A program made the translations under genes and the position numbers. A DNA stretch of 64,000 nucleotides, taken from NCBI RefSeq assembly GCF_000376425.1, contig NZ_AQWL01000013.1:1-64000 (forward strand), given 5' to 3'. Of this stretch, positions 45,517 to 53,535 are shown piece after piece. The notes beneath the pieces are model-generated. The model had not been told where the DNA came from, did not search any database, and worked only from the letters and a program-made list of their open reading frames with translations. The first letter of the stretch is position 1, and every line of letters starts with the position of its first letter. Source of the stretch: Thiobacillus denitrificans DSM 12475. GTDB taxonomy: Bacteria; Pseudomonadota; Gammaproteobacteria; Burkholderiales; Thiobacillaceae.

Positions 45517-46365
45517 CTAATTTTGTTGCTGAATGCCGGCAATCACCCAGCCGCCCTGACCGCTGGCGGGTTTGCTGAGGTGCCAGACTTCGTCGAGCGG
45601 CATGGCGCCCTGGTCGGCGGATTCGCGAATGAGGCCGGTGAAGCGCACGCTGACAAGATGGCGGTTGTTTTCGTCGACGGCTTCCAGCACCTCGGCATTG
45701 AGTGTCATCACGTCGGTCGTTTGCGCGGCGTCGCCGCGCTCGGCCAGCTGCATCGACAGTTCGGCAAATATTTCAGGCGAGGTGAAAGCGCGCAGGTCAT
45801 CCAGGTTGCCGGCGTCGAAGGCGGCTTGCAGGCGAATGAAGTTGAGCTTGGCTTCGCGCGCGAAGGCGTCGGCGTCGAATCCGGGCGGGAAGGAATGCGC
45901 GGCTGCGCTGCCGCTCAGCGCGGCGGGGCTGGCGTCGAATGCCGCGGCCGCACCAGGATTCGTCGCGCCGGCCGGCATGCCGGCGTACTGCATCGCGGGT
46001 GCGCGGGCCGGCGCATTGCGGCGCATGAAGAAGCGGAACAGCATGAAAGCGGCCAGTGCCAGCAGTGCCAGCATCAGGAAATTGGCCATTTCTTCACCCA
46101 TTCCCAGGTGCGAGAACAGCGCGGCCAAGCCCAAACCTGCGGCGAGGCCGGCAATGGGGCCCATCCAGGAATTTTTCTTCGGTGCGGCCGTCGGTGCAGC
46201 ACCGGGCTGCTGGCGCTGTGGCGCGGGCGCGACATTCTGTTTGGCCGGGGCAGTGCGCTGCATGCCGAAGGATTTGCCGCCGCCCATGCGCCGGGCTTCG
46301 GCGTCGTGCACGACGAAGCCGAAGCTGATGAAAAGAGCAAACAGGCTGATCAAGATGCGTTTCAT
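45517..46365 (-). CDS. Tim44-like domain membrane protein
   Basis: A 282-residue exported or membrane protein. A signal sequence (MKRILISLFALFISFGFVVH) is followed by a low-complexity Gln/Pro/Ala region. Two membrane helices lie at about 72-87 and 92-112. The C-terminal Tim44/MBA1-like domain spans about 165-280 (AREAKLNFIRLQAAFDAGNL, LRAFTSPEIFAELSMQL). Proteins of this kind are common in betaproteobacteria; function is unknown. ATG at 46365 was chosen because it directly precedes the signal sequence. Confidence 0.85.
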   Translation of the reverse strand: MKRILISLFALFISFGFVVHDAEARRMGGGKSFGMQRTAPAKQNVAPAPQRQQPGAAPTAAPKKNSWMGPIAGLAAGLGLAALFSHLGMGEEMANFLMLALLALAAFMLFRFFMRRNAPARAPAMQYAGMPAGATNPGAAAAFDASPAALSGSAAAHSFPPGFDADAFAREAKLNFIRLQAAFDAGNLDDLRAFTSPEIFAELSMQLAERGDAAQTTDVMTLNAEVLEAVDENNRHLVSVRFTGLIRESADQGAMPLDEVWHLSKPASGQGGWVIAGIQQQN

Positions 46366-46430
46366 GGTAGGTCCCGATAAAGGTAAAGCTGGAATTAAGG
46401 CGCTGCAGGGTGAAAAAGTTCGCTCCGGCG

Positions 46431-47510
46431 CTATGCAGAAGCGGGCGCGGCGCGGACGGCGCGGCTGCGGCTGTGCACGGCCTCGACCAGCACACTGACG
46501 TTGTCCGGGTTGGTGAACTGTGAAATGCCGTGGCCGAGGTTGAACACGTGGCCGGGGTGGTTGCCGTAGCTGTCGACGATGCGATGGGCCTCGGCGCGGA
46601 TGCTGTCGGGTGTGCCGTGCAGGGCGCAGGGGTCGAGGTTGCCCTGCAGCGCCACCTTGTCGCCGACCCGGCGGCGTGCCTCGCCGATGTCGACGGTCCA
46701 GTCCAGCCCCACCGCATCGGCACCGATGCCGGCCATGGCTTCCAGCCAGTTGCCGCCGCCCTTGGTGAAGATGATGCTGGGGACGCGGCGGCCTTCGCGT
46801 TCCTTGATCAGGGCGGCGACGATGCGCTCCATGTAGTCGAGCGAGAATTCCTTGTAGGCGTGGGGGGTGAGGCTGCCGCCCCAGGAATCGAAAATCATCA
46901 CCGCCTGGGCGCCGGCTTCGATCTGCGCGTTGAGGTAGTCGATCACCGCCCGGGTGTTCACTTCCAGGATGCGGTGCAGCAGGTCGGGGCGGCTGTACAG
47001 CATGGTCTTGATGTGGCGGTAGTCGTCCGAGCTGCCGCCTTCGACCATGTAGCAGGCCAGCGTGTAGGGGCTGCCGGAAAAGCCGATCAGCGGCACCGAG
47101 CCGTCGAGCGCGCGGCGGATGCTTCTGACCGCGTCCATCACGTAGCCGAGCTTGTCGGTCGGATCGGGGGCGGAGAGGTCGCGGATCTCCCACTCGTCGC
47201 GCAACGGGCGCTCGAAGCGCGGGCCCTCGCCCTGCGCGAAGTACAGGCCGAGGCCCATGGCGTCGGGCACGGTGAGGATGTCGGAAAACAGAATCGCGGC
47301 GTCGAGCGGATAGCGCGCCAGCGGCTGCAGCGTCACCTCGGTTGCCAGGTCGGGCGTCTTGCACAGGGTCAGGAAATCGCCGGCGCGCGCGCGGGTGGCG
47401 TTGTATTCCGGCAGATAGCGCCCGGCCTGGCGCATCAGCCAGAGCGGGGTGTGGTCGGTGGGCAGGCGCTGCAGCGCGCGCAGAAAAGTTTCGTTTTTGA
47501 GAGCGGGCAT
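46431..47510 (-). CDS. hemE: Uroporphyrinogen decarboxylase
   Basis: A 359-residue cytoplasmic enzyme that converts uroporphyrinogen III to coproporphyrinogen III in heme synthesis. Signatures are [39 protein letters not shown] and [11 protein letters not shown] chose ATG at 47510 ([13 protein letters not shown]), which matches family starts; a GTG at 47522 would add four residues. It lies 65 bases upstream of the Tim44-like gene. Confidence 0.97.
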   Translation of the reverse strand: MPALKNETFLRALQRLPTDHTPLWLMRQAGRYLPEYNATRARAGDFLTLCKTPDLATEVTLQPLARYPLDAAILFSDILTVPDAMGLGLYFAQGEGPRFERPLRDEWEIRDLSAPDPTDKLGYVMDAVRSIRRALDGSVPLIGFSGSPYTLACYMVEGGSSDDYRHIKTMLYSRPDLLHRILEVNTRAVIDYLNAQIEAGAQAVMIFDSWGGSLTPHAYKEFSLDYMERIVAALIKEREGRRVPSIIFTKGGGNWLEAMAGIGADAVGLDWTVDIGEARRRVGDKVALQGNLDPCALHGTPDSIRAEAHRIVDSYGNHPGHVFNLGHGISQFTNPDNVSVLVEAVHSRSRAVRAAPASA

Positions 47511-47590
47511 GGCAGTAGCCACAAAATAGGGCCGGGATGCAAAGCCGGCATTCTAGCAGGCTTGGCATCCCGGCCTTGAGACGCGGGCGG

Positions 47591-48166
47591 TCAGCTGCGG
47601 CGGAAGTGCCATTCGCCGCGCCCGGACGGGCACGCCAGCACGTCGTGCGGCGCGCGGCCGTTGACGGCAAGTGTGGCGTAGCGGCAGCCGTCGCGTGCGT
47701 CGCCGCGCGGCGTGAAGCGGTAGTCGTGGCCATCGCGGTGCCATGCCACCGGGACGCCCGGGCGACCGAGTTCCAGCGCGTGGCCCATGCAGGCGCGGTC
47801 GCGCTCGTCCATGCTGTCGCCGACGGCGTGTCCCAGCACCGCGCCGAGCACGCCGCCGACCACCATGCCGACTACGCGATCGTCGCGGCCGGCCACCTGG
47901 CTGCCGATGACGGCGCCGGTGACCCCGCCGATCACTGCCCCGATCTCATCGCGGTTGCAGCGGCCTGACGAAATGCCGTAATCGTGGGCATACGCCACCC
48001 CGCTTTTGCCCTGGTAATGCCGGGCTTTTTTATGATGCTTGCGGTCATGGTCGTGATCGTAGTGCTTTTTGTAATAGCCGTGCGCGGGCGCATGGCCGGG
48101 CGGGTTGGCCAGCGCCGGGCCGGCGGCCACCAGTGCGGCCAGGGCCAGAGTGACGGATGCCTTCAT
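47591..48166 (-). CDS. Exported glycine-zipper surface protein
   Basis: A 191-residue protein. A signal peptide of about 20 residues ends at PALANPP. A His/Tyr/Lys-rich segment follows (HYDHDHDRKHHKK). A glycine-zipper pair, GAVIGGVTGAVIGSQVAG and GGVLGAVLGHAVG, lies at about 76-117. A C-terminal region with three Cys and WHRDGHDYRFTP resembles the 17-kDa-antigen/RT0821 surface-protein type. It probably sits in or at the outer membrane. The His cluster could bind metal. Confidence 0.8.
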   Translation of the reverse strand: MKASVTLALAALVAAGPALANPPGHAPAHGYYKKHYDHDHDRKHHKKARHYQGKSGVAYAHDYGISSGRCNRDEIGAVIGGVTGAVIGSQVAGRDDRVVGMVVGGVLGAVLGHAVGDSMDERDRACMGHALELGRPGVPVAWHRDGHDYRFTPRGDARDGCRYATLAVNGRAPHDVLACPSGRGEWHFRRS

Positions 48167-48256
48167 GGGATGCTCCTTGCTTGTCGCGATTGAGGTTTAA
48201 CGGCGAAACGCGGTTGTGCTGTAGCGGCAGGCGCCAACCCGCGCGCCGTGCCGGCC

Positions 48257-48661
48257 CTAATTGAAGCGGGACGGATGGCCGTGGGCATAACGCGCCTGGC
48301 GGTCATGTTTTTCAGCCTTGATGTTGTGGCTGGCAAGGTCCAGGGCATGGTTCAGACGCTTGAATTCACGCGCATCGATCATGCCATCTGCACGGAAACG
48401 CTGTTCCATGGCACGGATTCTGTGCTGTTCGCCCATCAGTTCGCGGAATTCAGTGCGGCTCAGATGCCTGCCATGCATGCCGCTCTGGATGCGTTCCATC
48501 TGCTGTGCCTGGCGTGCATCGATCTGTTGGCTGTATGCCCGGGTTTGCTGATGGGCCTGCCTGTGTCCGTCGCCGCCGTGCGTCCAGCCGGCCTGCGCGC
48601 CGGTTGCCGTCAGGCCCAGTGCCAGAATGCCGAGGGCGGTTGTCATCAGGGTGTTTTTCAT
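48257..48661 (-). CDS. Small exported protein with EF-hand-like segment
   Basis: A 134-residue protein with a clear signal peptide (MKNTLMTTALGILALGLTAT to AQA, about 24 residues). The mature part is rich in Gln, His and Arg and largely helical. One segment, RADGMIDAREFKRLNHAL, looks like a half EF-hand loop (D-G-x-I-D-x-x-E-F). AAGGAG lies 7 bases before ATG at 48661; upstream in-frame starts would precede the signal peptide. No exact family was recognised; a periplasmic stress role is a guess. A phased GTAACG array lies about 100 bases upstream. Confidence 0.75.
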   Translation of the reverse strand: MKNTLMTTALGILALGLTATGAQAGWTHGGDGHRQAHQQTRAYSQQIDARQAQQMERIQSGMHGRHLSRTEFRELMGEQHRIRAMEQRFRADGMIDAREFKRLNHALDLASHNIKAEKHDRQARYAHGHPSRFN

Positions 48662-48976
48662 GGTGCGACTCCTTTTGGTTGAGTGATGCCGCTGCCGGGG
48701 TGTTTCGTCAGCGGACAACTGCACTGTAAGGAGGCCGTGTAAGCGGGATGTTTGGGGCTGGTAACGGGGTGTAACGCAATGTAACGCAGGGAGGGGTCAT
48801 GTTTTGCGGCATCGTGCCGATATACCCTGCCGTACAGGGCGATCTTCGCGTCTGGCTTTACCCGTCCCCGTTCCACGCATGAAAATCGACCGGCCGCACT
48901 GCGGCCGAATATGTAATTAAGTTAGAATTTTCGACTTTTCTAAAAATTAACAAGCAGAATCCCCAGGAGAACCCCG
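48662..48976. other. Divergent promoter region, 315 bases
   Basis: It separates the small EF-hand protein (minus) from the FadL-like gene (plus). It contains the GTAACG array at 48761-48790 and a CCGGCCGCACTGCGGCCG inverted repeat at about 48891. An AT-rich stretch (48905-48955) with AGGAGA just before the FadL start follows. No gene is seen in it. Confidence 0.5.
48761..48790. promoter_or_regulatory. Three 10-base direct repeats, GTAACG phased
   Basis: GTAACG occurs at 48761, 48771 and 48781, exactly one helical turn apart (GTAACGGGGT, GTAACGCAAT, GTAACGCAGG). This is the pattern bound by OmpR/PhoB-type winged-helix regulators. It lies 100 bases upstream of the minus-strand gene at 48661 and 187 bases upstream of the fadL-like gene, so either could be the target. 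Confidence 0.6.
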
Positions 48977-50134
48977 ATGCAACTGAATAAACTCGCGGCC
49001 ACGCTTGCCGCGCTGGGCACGGTTGTGCCCGGCTTGGCCATGGCTACCAACGGCATGCTCATGGAAGGCTACGGCCCCATCGCTGCAGGCATGGGCGGCG
49101 CGTCCATGGCCTATGACAACGGCACCGCAGCGATGGCCAACAACCCCGCGACGCTGGCGATGATGGCCGAAGGCAGCCGCCTCGACGTGATGGTGGGTTT
49201 CGTCGGTCCCGACGTCGCAACCCCGGGCGTGGGCAAATCCAGCGCCGACGCCTTCTACATGCCGGCGATCGGCTATGTGAAGAAGCAGGACAAGCTGACC
49301 TGGGGTGCCGGTATCTACGGCCAGGGTGGCATGGGCACCGAGTACGCCGGTGGCGACATGGCGCAGGTGGGTGTCGGCCGCGTGATTTTCCCGCTGGCCT
49401 ATGCCGTCAACGACCGCTTCAACATCGGCGGCAGCGTCGACGTCGTGTGGGCCGGGATGGACATGGTGGTCACGAATTTCGGCATCGACTTCAAGGACGA
49501 CAGCGACTTCAGCGGCGCGGCGAAGGGCTACAGCGTCGCGGCCAAACTCGGCTTCACCTACAAGCTCAGCGGCGCGCTGACCGTCGGCGGCGTCTACCAG
49601 ACCGCCGGCAACCTGCCCGATCTCAAGGGCGACGGCTACCGGGTCGAAGGCTTCGACATGCCGGCGATAGTCGGTCTCGGCGTGAGTTGGCAGGCGAACG
49701 ACCGGCTGATGGTCGCGGCCGACGTCAAGGACGTGCTGTGGGGCGACAGCATGAATACTGTGACCATCCATTATCCGGGGGGGGCTGGAACGGCGCCGTT
49801 CACGCAGAACTGGGACGACCAGATCGCGGTGTCGCTGGGCCTGTCCTACAAGTTCACCGACGCATTCACCGGCCGCGTGGGCTACAACCATGGCAAGAAC
49901 CCCATCCCCGATCAGCACGTGAGCTACCTGTGGCCGGCGATCGTCGAGGACCACTACACCGTCGGCTTCGGCTACGCCATCGGCTCGCAGTCCGAGTTCA
50001 ACTTCGCTCTCAGCTATGTGCCGGAGGTTTCGGTGACGGGGACGAACGTGGTCACGCCGCCTTTCGGCAACGGCGGCGTGACCACCGAGCACAGCCAGCT
50101 GAACTGGCAACTGATGTACAGCTACACATTCTGA
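48977..50134 (+). CDS. FadL/OmpP1-family outer membrane channel
   Basis: A 385-residue beta-barrel predicted to pass hydrophobic compounds across the outer membrane. A signal peptide (about 23 residues) ends at GLAMATNG. The mature N terminus resembles FadL relatives, with GPIAAGMGGASMAYDNG and NNPATLAMM. The protein ends in Phe (LMYSYTF), the barrel-assembly signal. Length is slightly shorter than FadL. The substrate (fatty acids, hydrocarbons, others) is not defined. AGGAGA precedes the start. Confidence 0.88.
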   Translation: MQLNKLAATLAALGTVVPGLAMATNGMLMEGYGPIAAGMGGASMAYDNGTAAMANNPATLAMMAEGSRLDVMVGFVGPDVATPGVGKSSADAFYMPAIGYVKKQDKLTWGAGIYGQGGMGTEYAGGDMAQVGVGRVIFPLAYAVNDRFNIGGSVDVVWAGMDMVVTNFGIDFKDDSDFSGAAKGYSVAAKLGFTYKLSGALTVGGVYQTAGNLPDLKGDGYRVEGFDMPAIVGLGVSWQANDRLMVAADVKDVLWGDSMNTVTIHYPGGAGTAPFTQNWDDQIAVSLGLSYKFTDAFTGRVGYNHGKNPIPDQHVSYLWPAIVEDHYTVGFGYAIGSQSEFNFALSYVPEVSVTGTNVVTPPFGNGGVTTEHSQLNWQLMYSYTF

Positions 50135-50138
50135 TCGA

Positions 50139-50195
50139 CGAGTCGAGCGGCAAACAGGCCGGGTAGCCGGCGTGTTTGCCGCGCTACTCGGTTTT
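50139..50195 (+). terminator. Strong terminator of the FadL-like gene
   Basis: A perfect inner stem GCGGCAAACA / TGTTTGCCGC is reinforced by an outer CGAGT / ACTCG pairing and followed by GTTTTT. It overlaps the stop region of the convergent small gene ending at 50184. Confidence 0.85.
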
Positions 50196-50516
50196 TATGC
50201 CGGTCTGCCCCCCGGCATCGTCCAGCGGGCGCCCGCTTTCTTCCGCCGGCGCCGGGGCCTCGTTAATCTGCGGCTGCGGCTCTTCCCTGAGCGTCTGTGC
50301 GGCCTGGTCGACCTGCTCGCCCGCCCGTTCGGCCGTGTCGGTGTTGTCGCAGCCGTTCAGGATCAGCAGGCTGGTCAGTAGCGCCAGCACGCTATAAGAG
50401 GCATGCCAGGGATGGGTGCGTTTGGATCTTGGCGGGATGGCGGAGGTGATCCCGGCCCCGTTCCATTCATATAGCTGCATGTGTTCGTCGTTGAGGTGTT
50501 GCATGGTCGTGCGCAT
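50184..50516 (-). CDS. Small lipoprotein-like protein with N-terminal extension
   Basis: A 110-residue protein starting at ATG 50516 with AGGAG upstream. A polar segment of about 42 residues precedes a hydrophobic stretch SVLALLTSLLILNGC, whose end looks like a lipobox (LNGC). An acidic, Gln/Pro-rich tail follows. The long polar N terminus is unusual for a lipoprotein signal peptide, so it may instead be a single-pass membrane protein. No family was recognised. It lies 74 bases after the BON gene on the same strand. Confidence 0.6.
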   Translation of the reverse strand: MRTTMQHLNDEHMQLYEWNGAGITSAIPPRSKRTHPWHASYSVLALLTSLLILNGCDNTDTAERAGEQVDQAAQTLREEPQPQINEAPAPAEESGRPLDDAGGQTGIKTE

Positions 50517-50544
50517 GTCGGTTCTCCTGGTTCTATCGGATAAG

Positions 50545-50569
50545 CGGCGGCGGGCGTACCCCGCCGCCG
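50545..50569 (-). other. GC-rich hairpin between the BON and lipoprotein-like genes
   Basis: A 10-bp stem (CGGCGGCGGG / CCCGCCGCCG) with a short loop sits in the 74-base gap. It lacks a U-tract, so it may stabilise or attenuate the mRNA rather than terminate it. Confidence 0.5.
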
Positions 50570-50590
50570 GCCTGATCCCGCAGTCGTCGG

Positions 50591-51076
50591 TCAACGCTTG
50601 ACCTGCAGGTCGTTCTTGATGCCTTTCACGCCCTCGACACTGCGCGTGATTTTTTCGGCCTGGGCAATCTGCGATTCGTCTTTCACCCAGCCGGACAGCT
50701 GGACCGTGCCCTTGCTGGTTTCCACGTTGACGTCCAGACCCTTCACGCCTTCGTCCTTCAGCAGCAGCGCCTTGACCTTGGCGGTGATCCAGGCGTCGTC
50801 GACATATTTGCCGGCCTTGTTGCGGTCATTGTTGGCATTGGCGAGGGTGAATTCGTCGCTGCTCAGGCGGTTGTCGCGGTTGGCGTCGCCTGCGCGAAAA
50901 GCCTGTTCCTGACCGCCTTGCGCCTGGAATTCTTCCAGGCTGACGGTGCCGTCGCCATTGCTGTCATACGCCTTGAAATCGGACGCTGCGGGAGCGGCCA
51001 GGGCCGGTGCTGCGACGCAGACGCTCAGCACGCCGGCAAGGGTGAAATCAAGGAAGCGCGGATCAAAGGATTTCAT
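50591..51076 (-). CDS. Exported EF-hand/BON-domain fusion protein
   Basis: A 161-residue protein with a signal peptide of about 27 residues ending PALAAPA. Two EF-hand loops follow, DSNGDGTVSLEEF (about 38-50) and DANRDNRLSSDEF (about 64-76). A BON domain (about 93-160) has DDAWITAKVKALLLKDEGVKGLDVNV and LSGWVKDESQIAQAEKI. BON domains bind phospholipid (OsmY-like). Calcium-binding loops joined to a BON domain suggest a Ca-responsive periplasmic protein at the membrane surface. A ribosome site AGGAGA precedes ATG at 51076. Confidence 0.85.
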   Translation of the reverse strand: MKSFDPRFLDFTLAGVLSVCVAAPALAAPAASDFKAYDSNGDGTVSLEEFQAQGGQEQAFRAGDANRDNRLSSDEFTLANANNDRNKAGKYVDDAWITAKVKALLLKDEGVKGLDVNVETSKGTVQLSGWVKDESQIAQAEKITRSVEGVKGIKNDLQVKR

Positions 51077-51381
51077 GTCTATCTCCTGTAAAGAGTCGAT
51101 CTGAATGCAGGTGCACTCGAACCGCTATCCAGCGACAACCGTGCCAGCCGAATTTTAATCAATGAAATCATACGGATAGAAATCCATGCTGGAACGGGCG
51201 AACGGGCTGTCCGGGAGAAGGCGGGCTGATTTGTCTCCTGTCGGCGACAGATAGGGGTGCTCTTTCTCAAGCGATTGTTTTTATTTGGCTATTTTGTATG
51301 AGCCCAGCGACATCCGGGAAGGATGGGGGAACGACGCATAAAAAAGGGAGCCAGGCTCCCGGGTCATGCGATGCAGCGGTT
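51077..51381. other. Gap of about 305 bases between the BON and DUF1328 genes
   Basis: It contains the promoter region of the BON gene and the terminator of the DUF1328 gene (51338-51362). A 63-codon minus-strand frame at 51079-51270 overlaps the BON leader and looks random. No other gene is seen. Confidence 0.5.
51338..51362 (-). terminator. Terminator of the DUF1328 gene
   Basis: On the minus strand, stem GGGAGCC / GGCTCCC with a one-base gap is followed by six Ts (51340-51345). It lies about 20 bases past the stop. Confidence 0.9.
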
Positions 51382-51549
51382 TTACAGCGTAGGCGGCCTG
51401 CGGCCTGCGGCCAGTAATGCCAGAAACATCACCAGACCGACGGCGAACAGGACTTTGGCGATCCAGGCTGCAGTACCGGCCACGCCGGCAAAGCCAAAAA
51501 CTCCGGCGATGATGGCGACGATCAAAAACGTAATGGCCCATCCGAACAT
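51382..51549 (-). CDS. DUF1328 (UPF0391) small membrane protein
   Basis: A 55-residue protein with two membrane helices: [21 protein letters not shown] and the following [20 protein letters not shown]. This is the typical form of the DUF1328/YtjA family, often induced under envelope or osmotic stress. AAGGAG lies 7 bases before ATG at 51549. It is monocistronic, with its own terminator. Confidence 0.9.
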   Translation of the reverse strand: MFGWAITFLIVAIIAGVFGFAGVAGTAAWIAKVLFAVGLVMFLALLAAGRRPPTL

Positions 51550-51709
51550 GACACTCTCCTTTCCGGTTGATGAAGGCGCACAAAGGCGATACCCGATCCA
51601 CGCAGAAGATGTGCCAGATAAATAATCTGTTTTTGAATCAGATGCCTGCGCAGCTGTCATGGTGCCGTGGCGGCATCCGCGCAAATCCACTGTCGCCTGC
51701 GCCCGACGT

Positions 51710-53062
51710 TCAGCCGGTTTCGTCGCGATCCTGGAACAACGCGGGAGTGAGGCCGTGACGCTGCAGCAGCCGATAGACCTCGGTGCGGTTGCGGCCGGCC
51801 AGCCGCGCCACTTCGCTGACCTGGCCTTGCGTGAGCTTCAGCAGCGTGATGAGGTAATCGCGCTCGAAGGCCGTGCGCGCCACGGCCAGCGGCTGAATCT
51901 CGGCTGGCTTGTCGCGCAGCGCCCGTGCCACCAGGCTGGCGGGGATGGTGGCGGTGGTGCATAGCGCGCAGCATTGTTCCAGCACGTTGTGCAGTTGGCG
52001 GATATTGCCCGGCCAGTCGGCCGCCACCAGCATTTCCAGCGCGTCGGGGGCAAGGCCGTGAATGCGGCGGCGATATTTTTCTGTCAGCACAGTCAGAAAA
52101 TGCTGCGCCAGCAACGGAATATCCTCGCGCCGTTCGCGCAGCGGCGGCAACGTCAGACTGACCACGTTGAGGCGGTAATACAGGTCTTCGCGAAACTCGC
52201 CGCTGGTAATGGCTTCTTCCAGGTCGCGGTGGGTGGCCGACAGAATGCGGACATCGACCGCGCGCGTTTCGGTGGTGCCGACCGGCCGCACCTCGCCTTC
52301 CTGCAGCACACGCAGGAGCTTGACCTGCAGCGGCGCGGGCATGTCGCCGATCTCGTCGAGGAATACGGTGCCGCCCTGCGCGCTGAGGAACAGCCCGGGA
52401 TGGTCGCGCCCGGCCCCGGTGAAGGCGCCTTTGACATGGCCGAACAGTTCCGATTCGAGCAGTTCGGCCGGAATCGCGCCGCAGTTGATCGCGACGAACG
52501 GCTTGGCGTGGCGCGGGCTGGCGTGGTGGATGGCGCGCGCCAGCAGTTCCTTGCCAGTGCCCGATTCGCCGCGGATCAGCAAGGAGGCCTCGCTCTGCGC
52601 GGCCAGCCGGGCCTCGGCCAGCAGTGTGTCCAGTGCCGGGCTGGCGGCAATGATCTCGCTGCGCCATTCGTCGTCGTCCGCATCAACGCGGCTGCCGGTC
52701 AGCCGGGTGGCGCGCTTCAGCAGGTCGATCAGGGTGGGGGCGTCGTAGGGCTTGGTCAGGTAACCGAACAGCCCCTGCTGGGTGGCGGCCACCGCGTCGG
52801 GGATGGTGCCGTGCGCGGTCAGCACGATCACTGGCAGCGCCGGGTCGCGTGCATGGATGGCGCGAAACAGCGCCATGCCGTCCATGCCGGCCATCTGCAT
52901 GTCAGTCAGCACGGCGTCGGGCCGGGCCAGCGCCAGCTGCGCCAGTGCCGCCTCGCCGCTGTCGACCGCTTCGACCCTGAAGCCATTGGCTTCCAGCCGC
53001 AGGGTGATCAGTTCACGCAGCGCGGCGTCGTCGTCCACCAGCAGAATACCCGGTCTTTTCAT
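51710..53062 (-). CDS. glrR: Sigma-54-dependent response regulator, GlrR-like
   Basis: A 450-residue NtrC-type activator. The receiver (about 1-120) has [11 protein letters not shown], phospho-acceptor Asp in [11 protein letters not shown] and Lys in LTKPYD. The AAA+ domain (about 145-380) has [11 protein letters not shown], the sigma-54 contact loop GAFTGA and Walker [11 protein letters not shown]. The C-terminal Fis-type helix-turn-helix has [21 protein letters not shown]. It overlaps the small lipoprotein gene upstream by 4 bases, the same order as glrK-qseG-glrR of enterobacteria. The name rests on that order. Confidence 0.85.
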   Translation of the reverse strand: MKRPGILLVDDDAALRELITLRLEANGFRVEAVDSGEAALAQLALARPDAVLTDMQMAGMDGMALFRAIHARDPALPVIVLTAHGTIPDAVAATQQGLFGYLTKPYDAPTLIDLLKRATRLTGSRVDADDDEWRSEIIAASPALDTLLAEARLAAQSEASLLIRGESGTGKELLARAIHHASPRHAKPFVAINCGAIPAELLESELFGHVKGAFTGAGRDHPGLFLSAQGGTVFLDEIGDMPAPLQVKLLRVLQEGEVRPVGTTETRAVDVRILSATHRDLEEAITSGEFREDLYYRLNVVSLTLPPLRERREDIPLLAQHFLTVLTEKYRRRIHGLAPDALEMLVAADWPGNIRQLHNVLEQCCALCTTATIPASLVARALRDKPAEIQPLAVARTAFERDYLITLLKLTQGQVSEVARLAGRNRTEVYRLLQRHGLTPALFQDRDETG

Positions 53063-53535
53063 GGCGTTTTGGCGGGAATGGTGCGCTGTTGCAGGGATTT
53101 TTCCAGCGCCTTGATCTGTTCCAGCTTGTCCTGCAATTCCTGCGCGCGCGCAGTCTGCTGCCTGAGTTCAATGCGCGCCTTGAGCGACCTTTTCATCAGA
53201 TCGAGCAGCGTCTGCGCGCGCGGATCGGCTTCGGTGAACGCACCGAGGATTTTGAGGCTGCGTTCGAGCGCCTCCACGCCGTCCTCGCGTTCCAGCAGGG
53301 CGGCCAGCTGAAAGCGCCGGGCGTCGTCGAGGCGGCGTTCGCCTTCCAGTTCGGCCAGTTCGCGCCGCCGCTGCTCGGCGGGCAGCGCCGCCACCCGTGC
53401 CAGTTCGCCCAGTAGCGCGGTTCCGCCCGGTACCGTCTGGCTGGTGCGGACGGCCGGACGCTCGGGGGCGGGCGGGGCGACACAGGCGTTCAATGTCAGC
53501 AGCAGGCCGGCAAGAAGAACAGGTTTAAGCGTCAT
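53059..53535 (-). CDS. Small lipoprotein in the QseG position
   Basis: A 158-residue protein. The signal peptide MTLKPVLLAGLLLTLNAC ends in a lipobox (LNAC, Cys18). The mature part is helical and ends in a coiled coil (about 100-155, RIELRQQTARAQELQDKLEQ). It sits between kinase and regulator, overlapping both (by 11 and 4 bases). In enterobacteria QseG in this position is an outer-membrane lipoprotein that interacts with the kinase. Sequence similarity to QseG could not be tested, so the role is inferred from context. Confidence 0.75.
   Translation of the reverse strand: MTLKPVLLAGLLLTLNACVAPPAPERPAVRTSQTVPGGTALLGELARVAALPAEQRRRELAELEGERRLDDARRFQLAALLEREDGVEALERSLKILGAFTEADPRAQTLLDLMKRSLKARIELRQQTARAQELQDKLEQIKALEKSLQQRTIPAKTP

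Noticed and set aside
47550-47580. Possible sigma-54 promoter (TGGCAT...TTGA) near hemE
   Set aside because: The spacing between the -24 and -12 elements is off by two bases, which sigma-54 promoters do not tolerate.
45517-47733. A single 738-codon minus-strand gene
   Set aside because: The frame runs through hemE in the wrong frame. Only the last 282 codons, from ATG 46365 with a signal peptide, form a real gene (Tim44-like).
51079-51270. 63-codon minus-strand frame between the DUF1328 and BON genes
   Set aside because: It overlaps the ribosome site and leader of the BON gene, and its composition is random.
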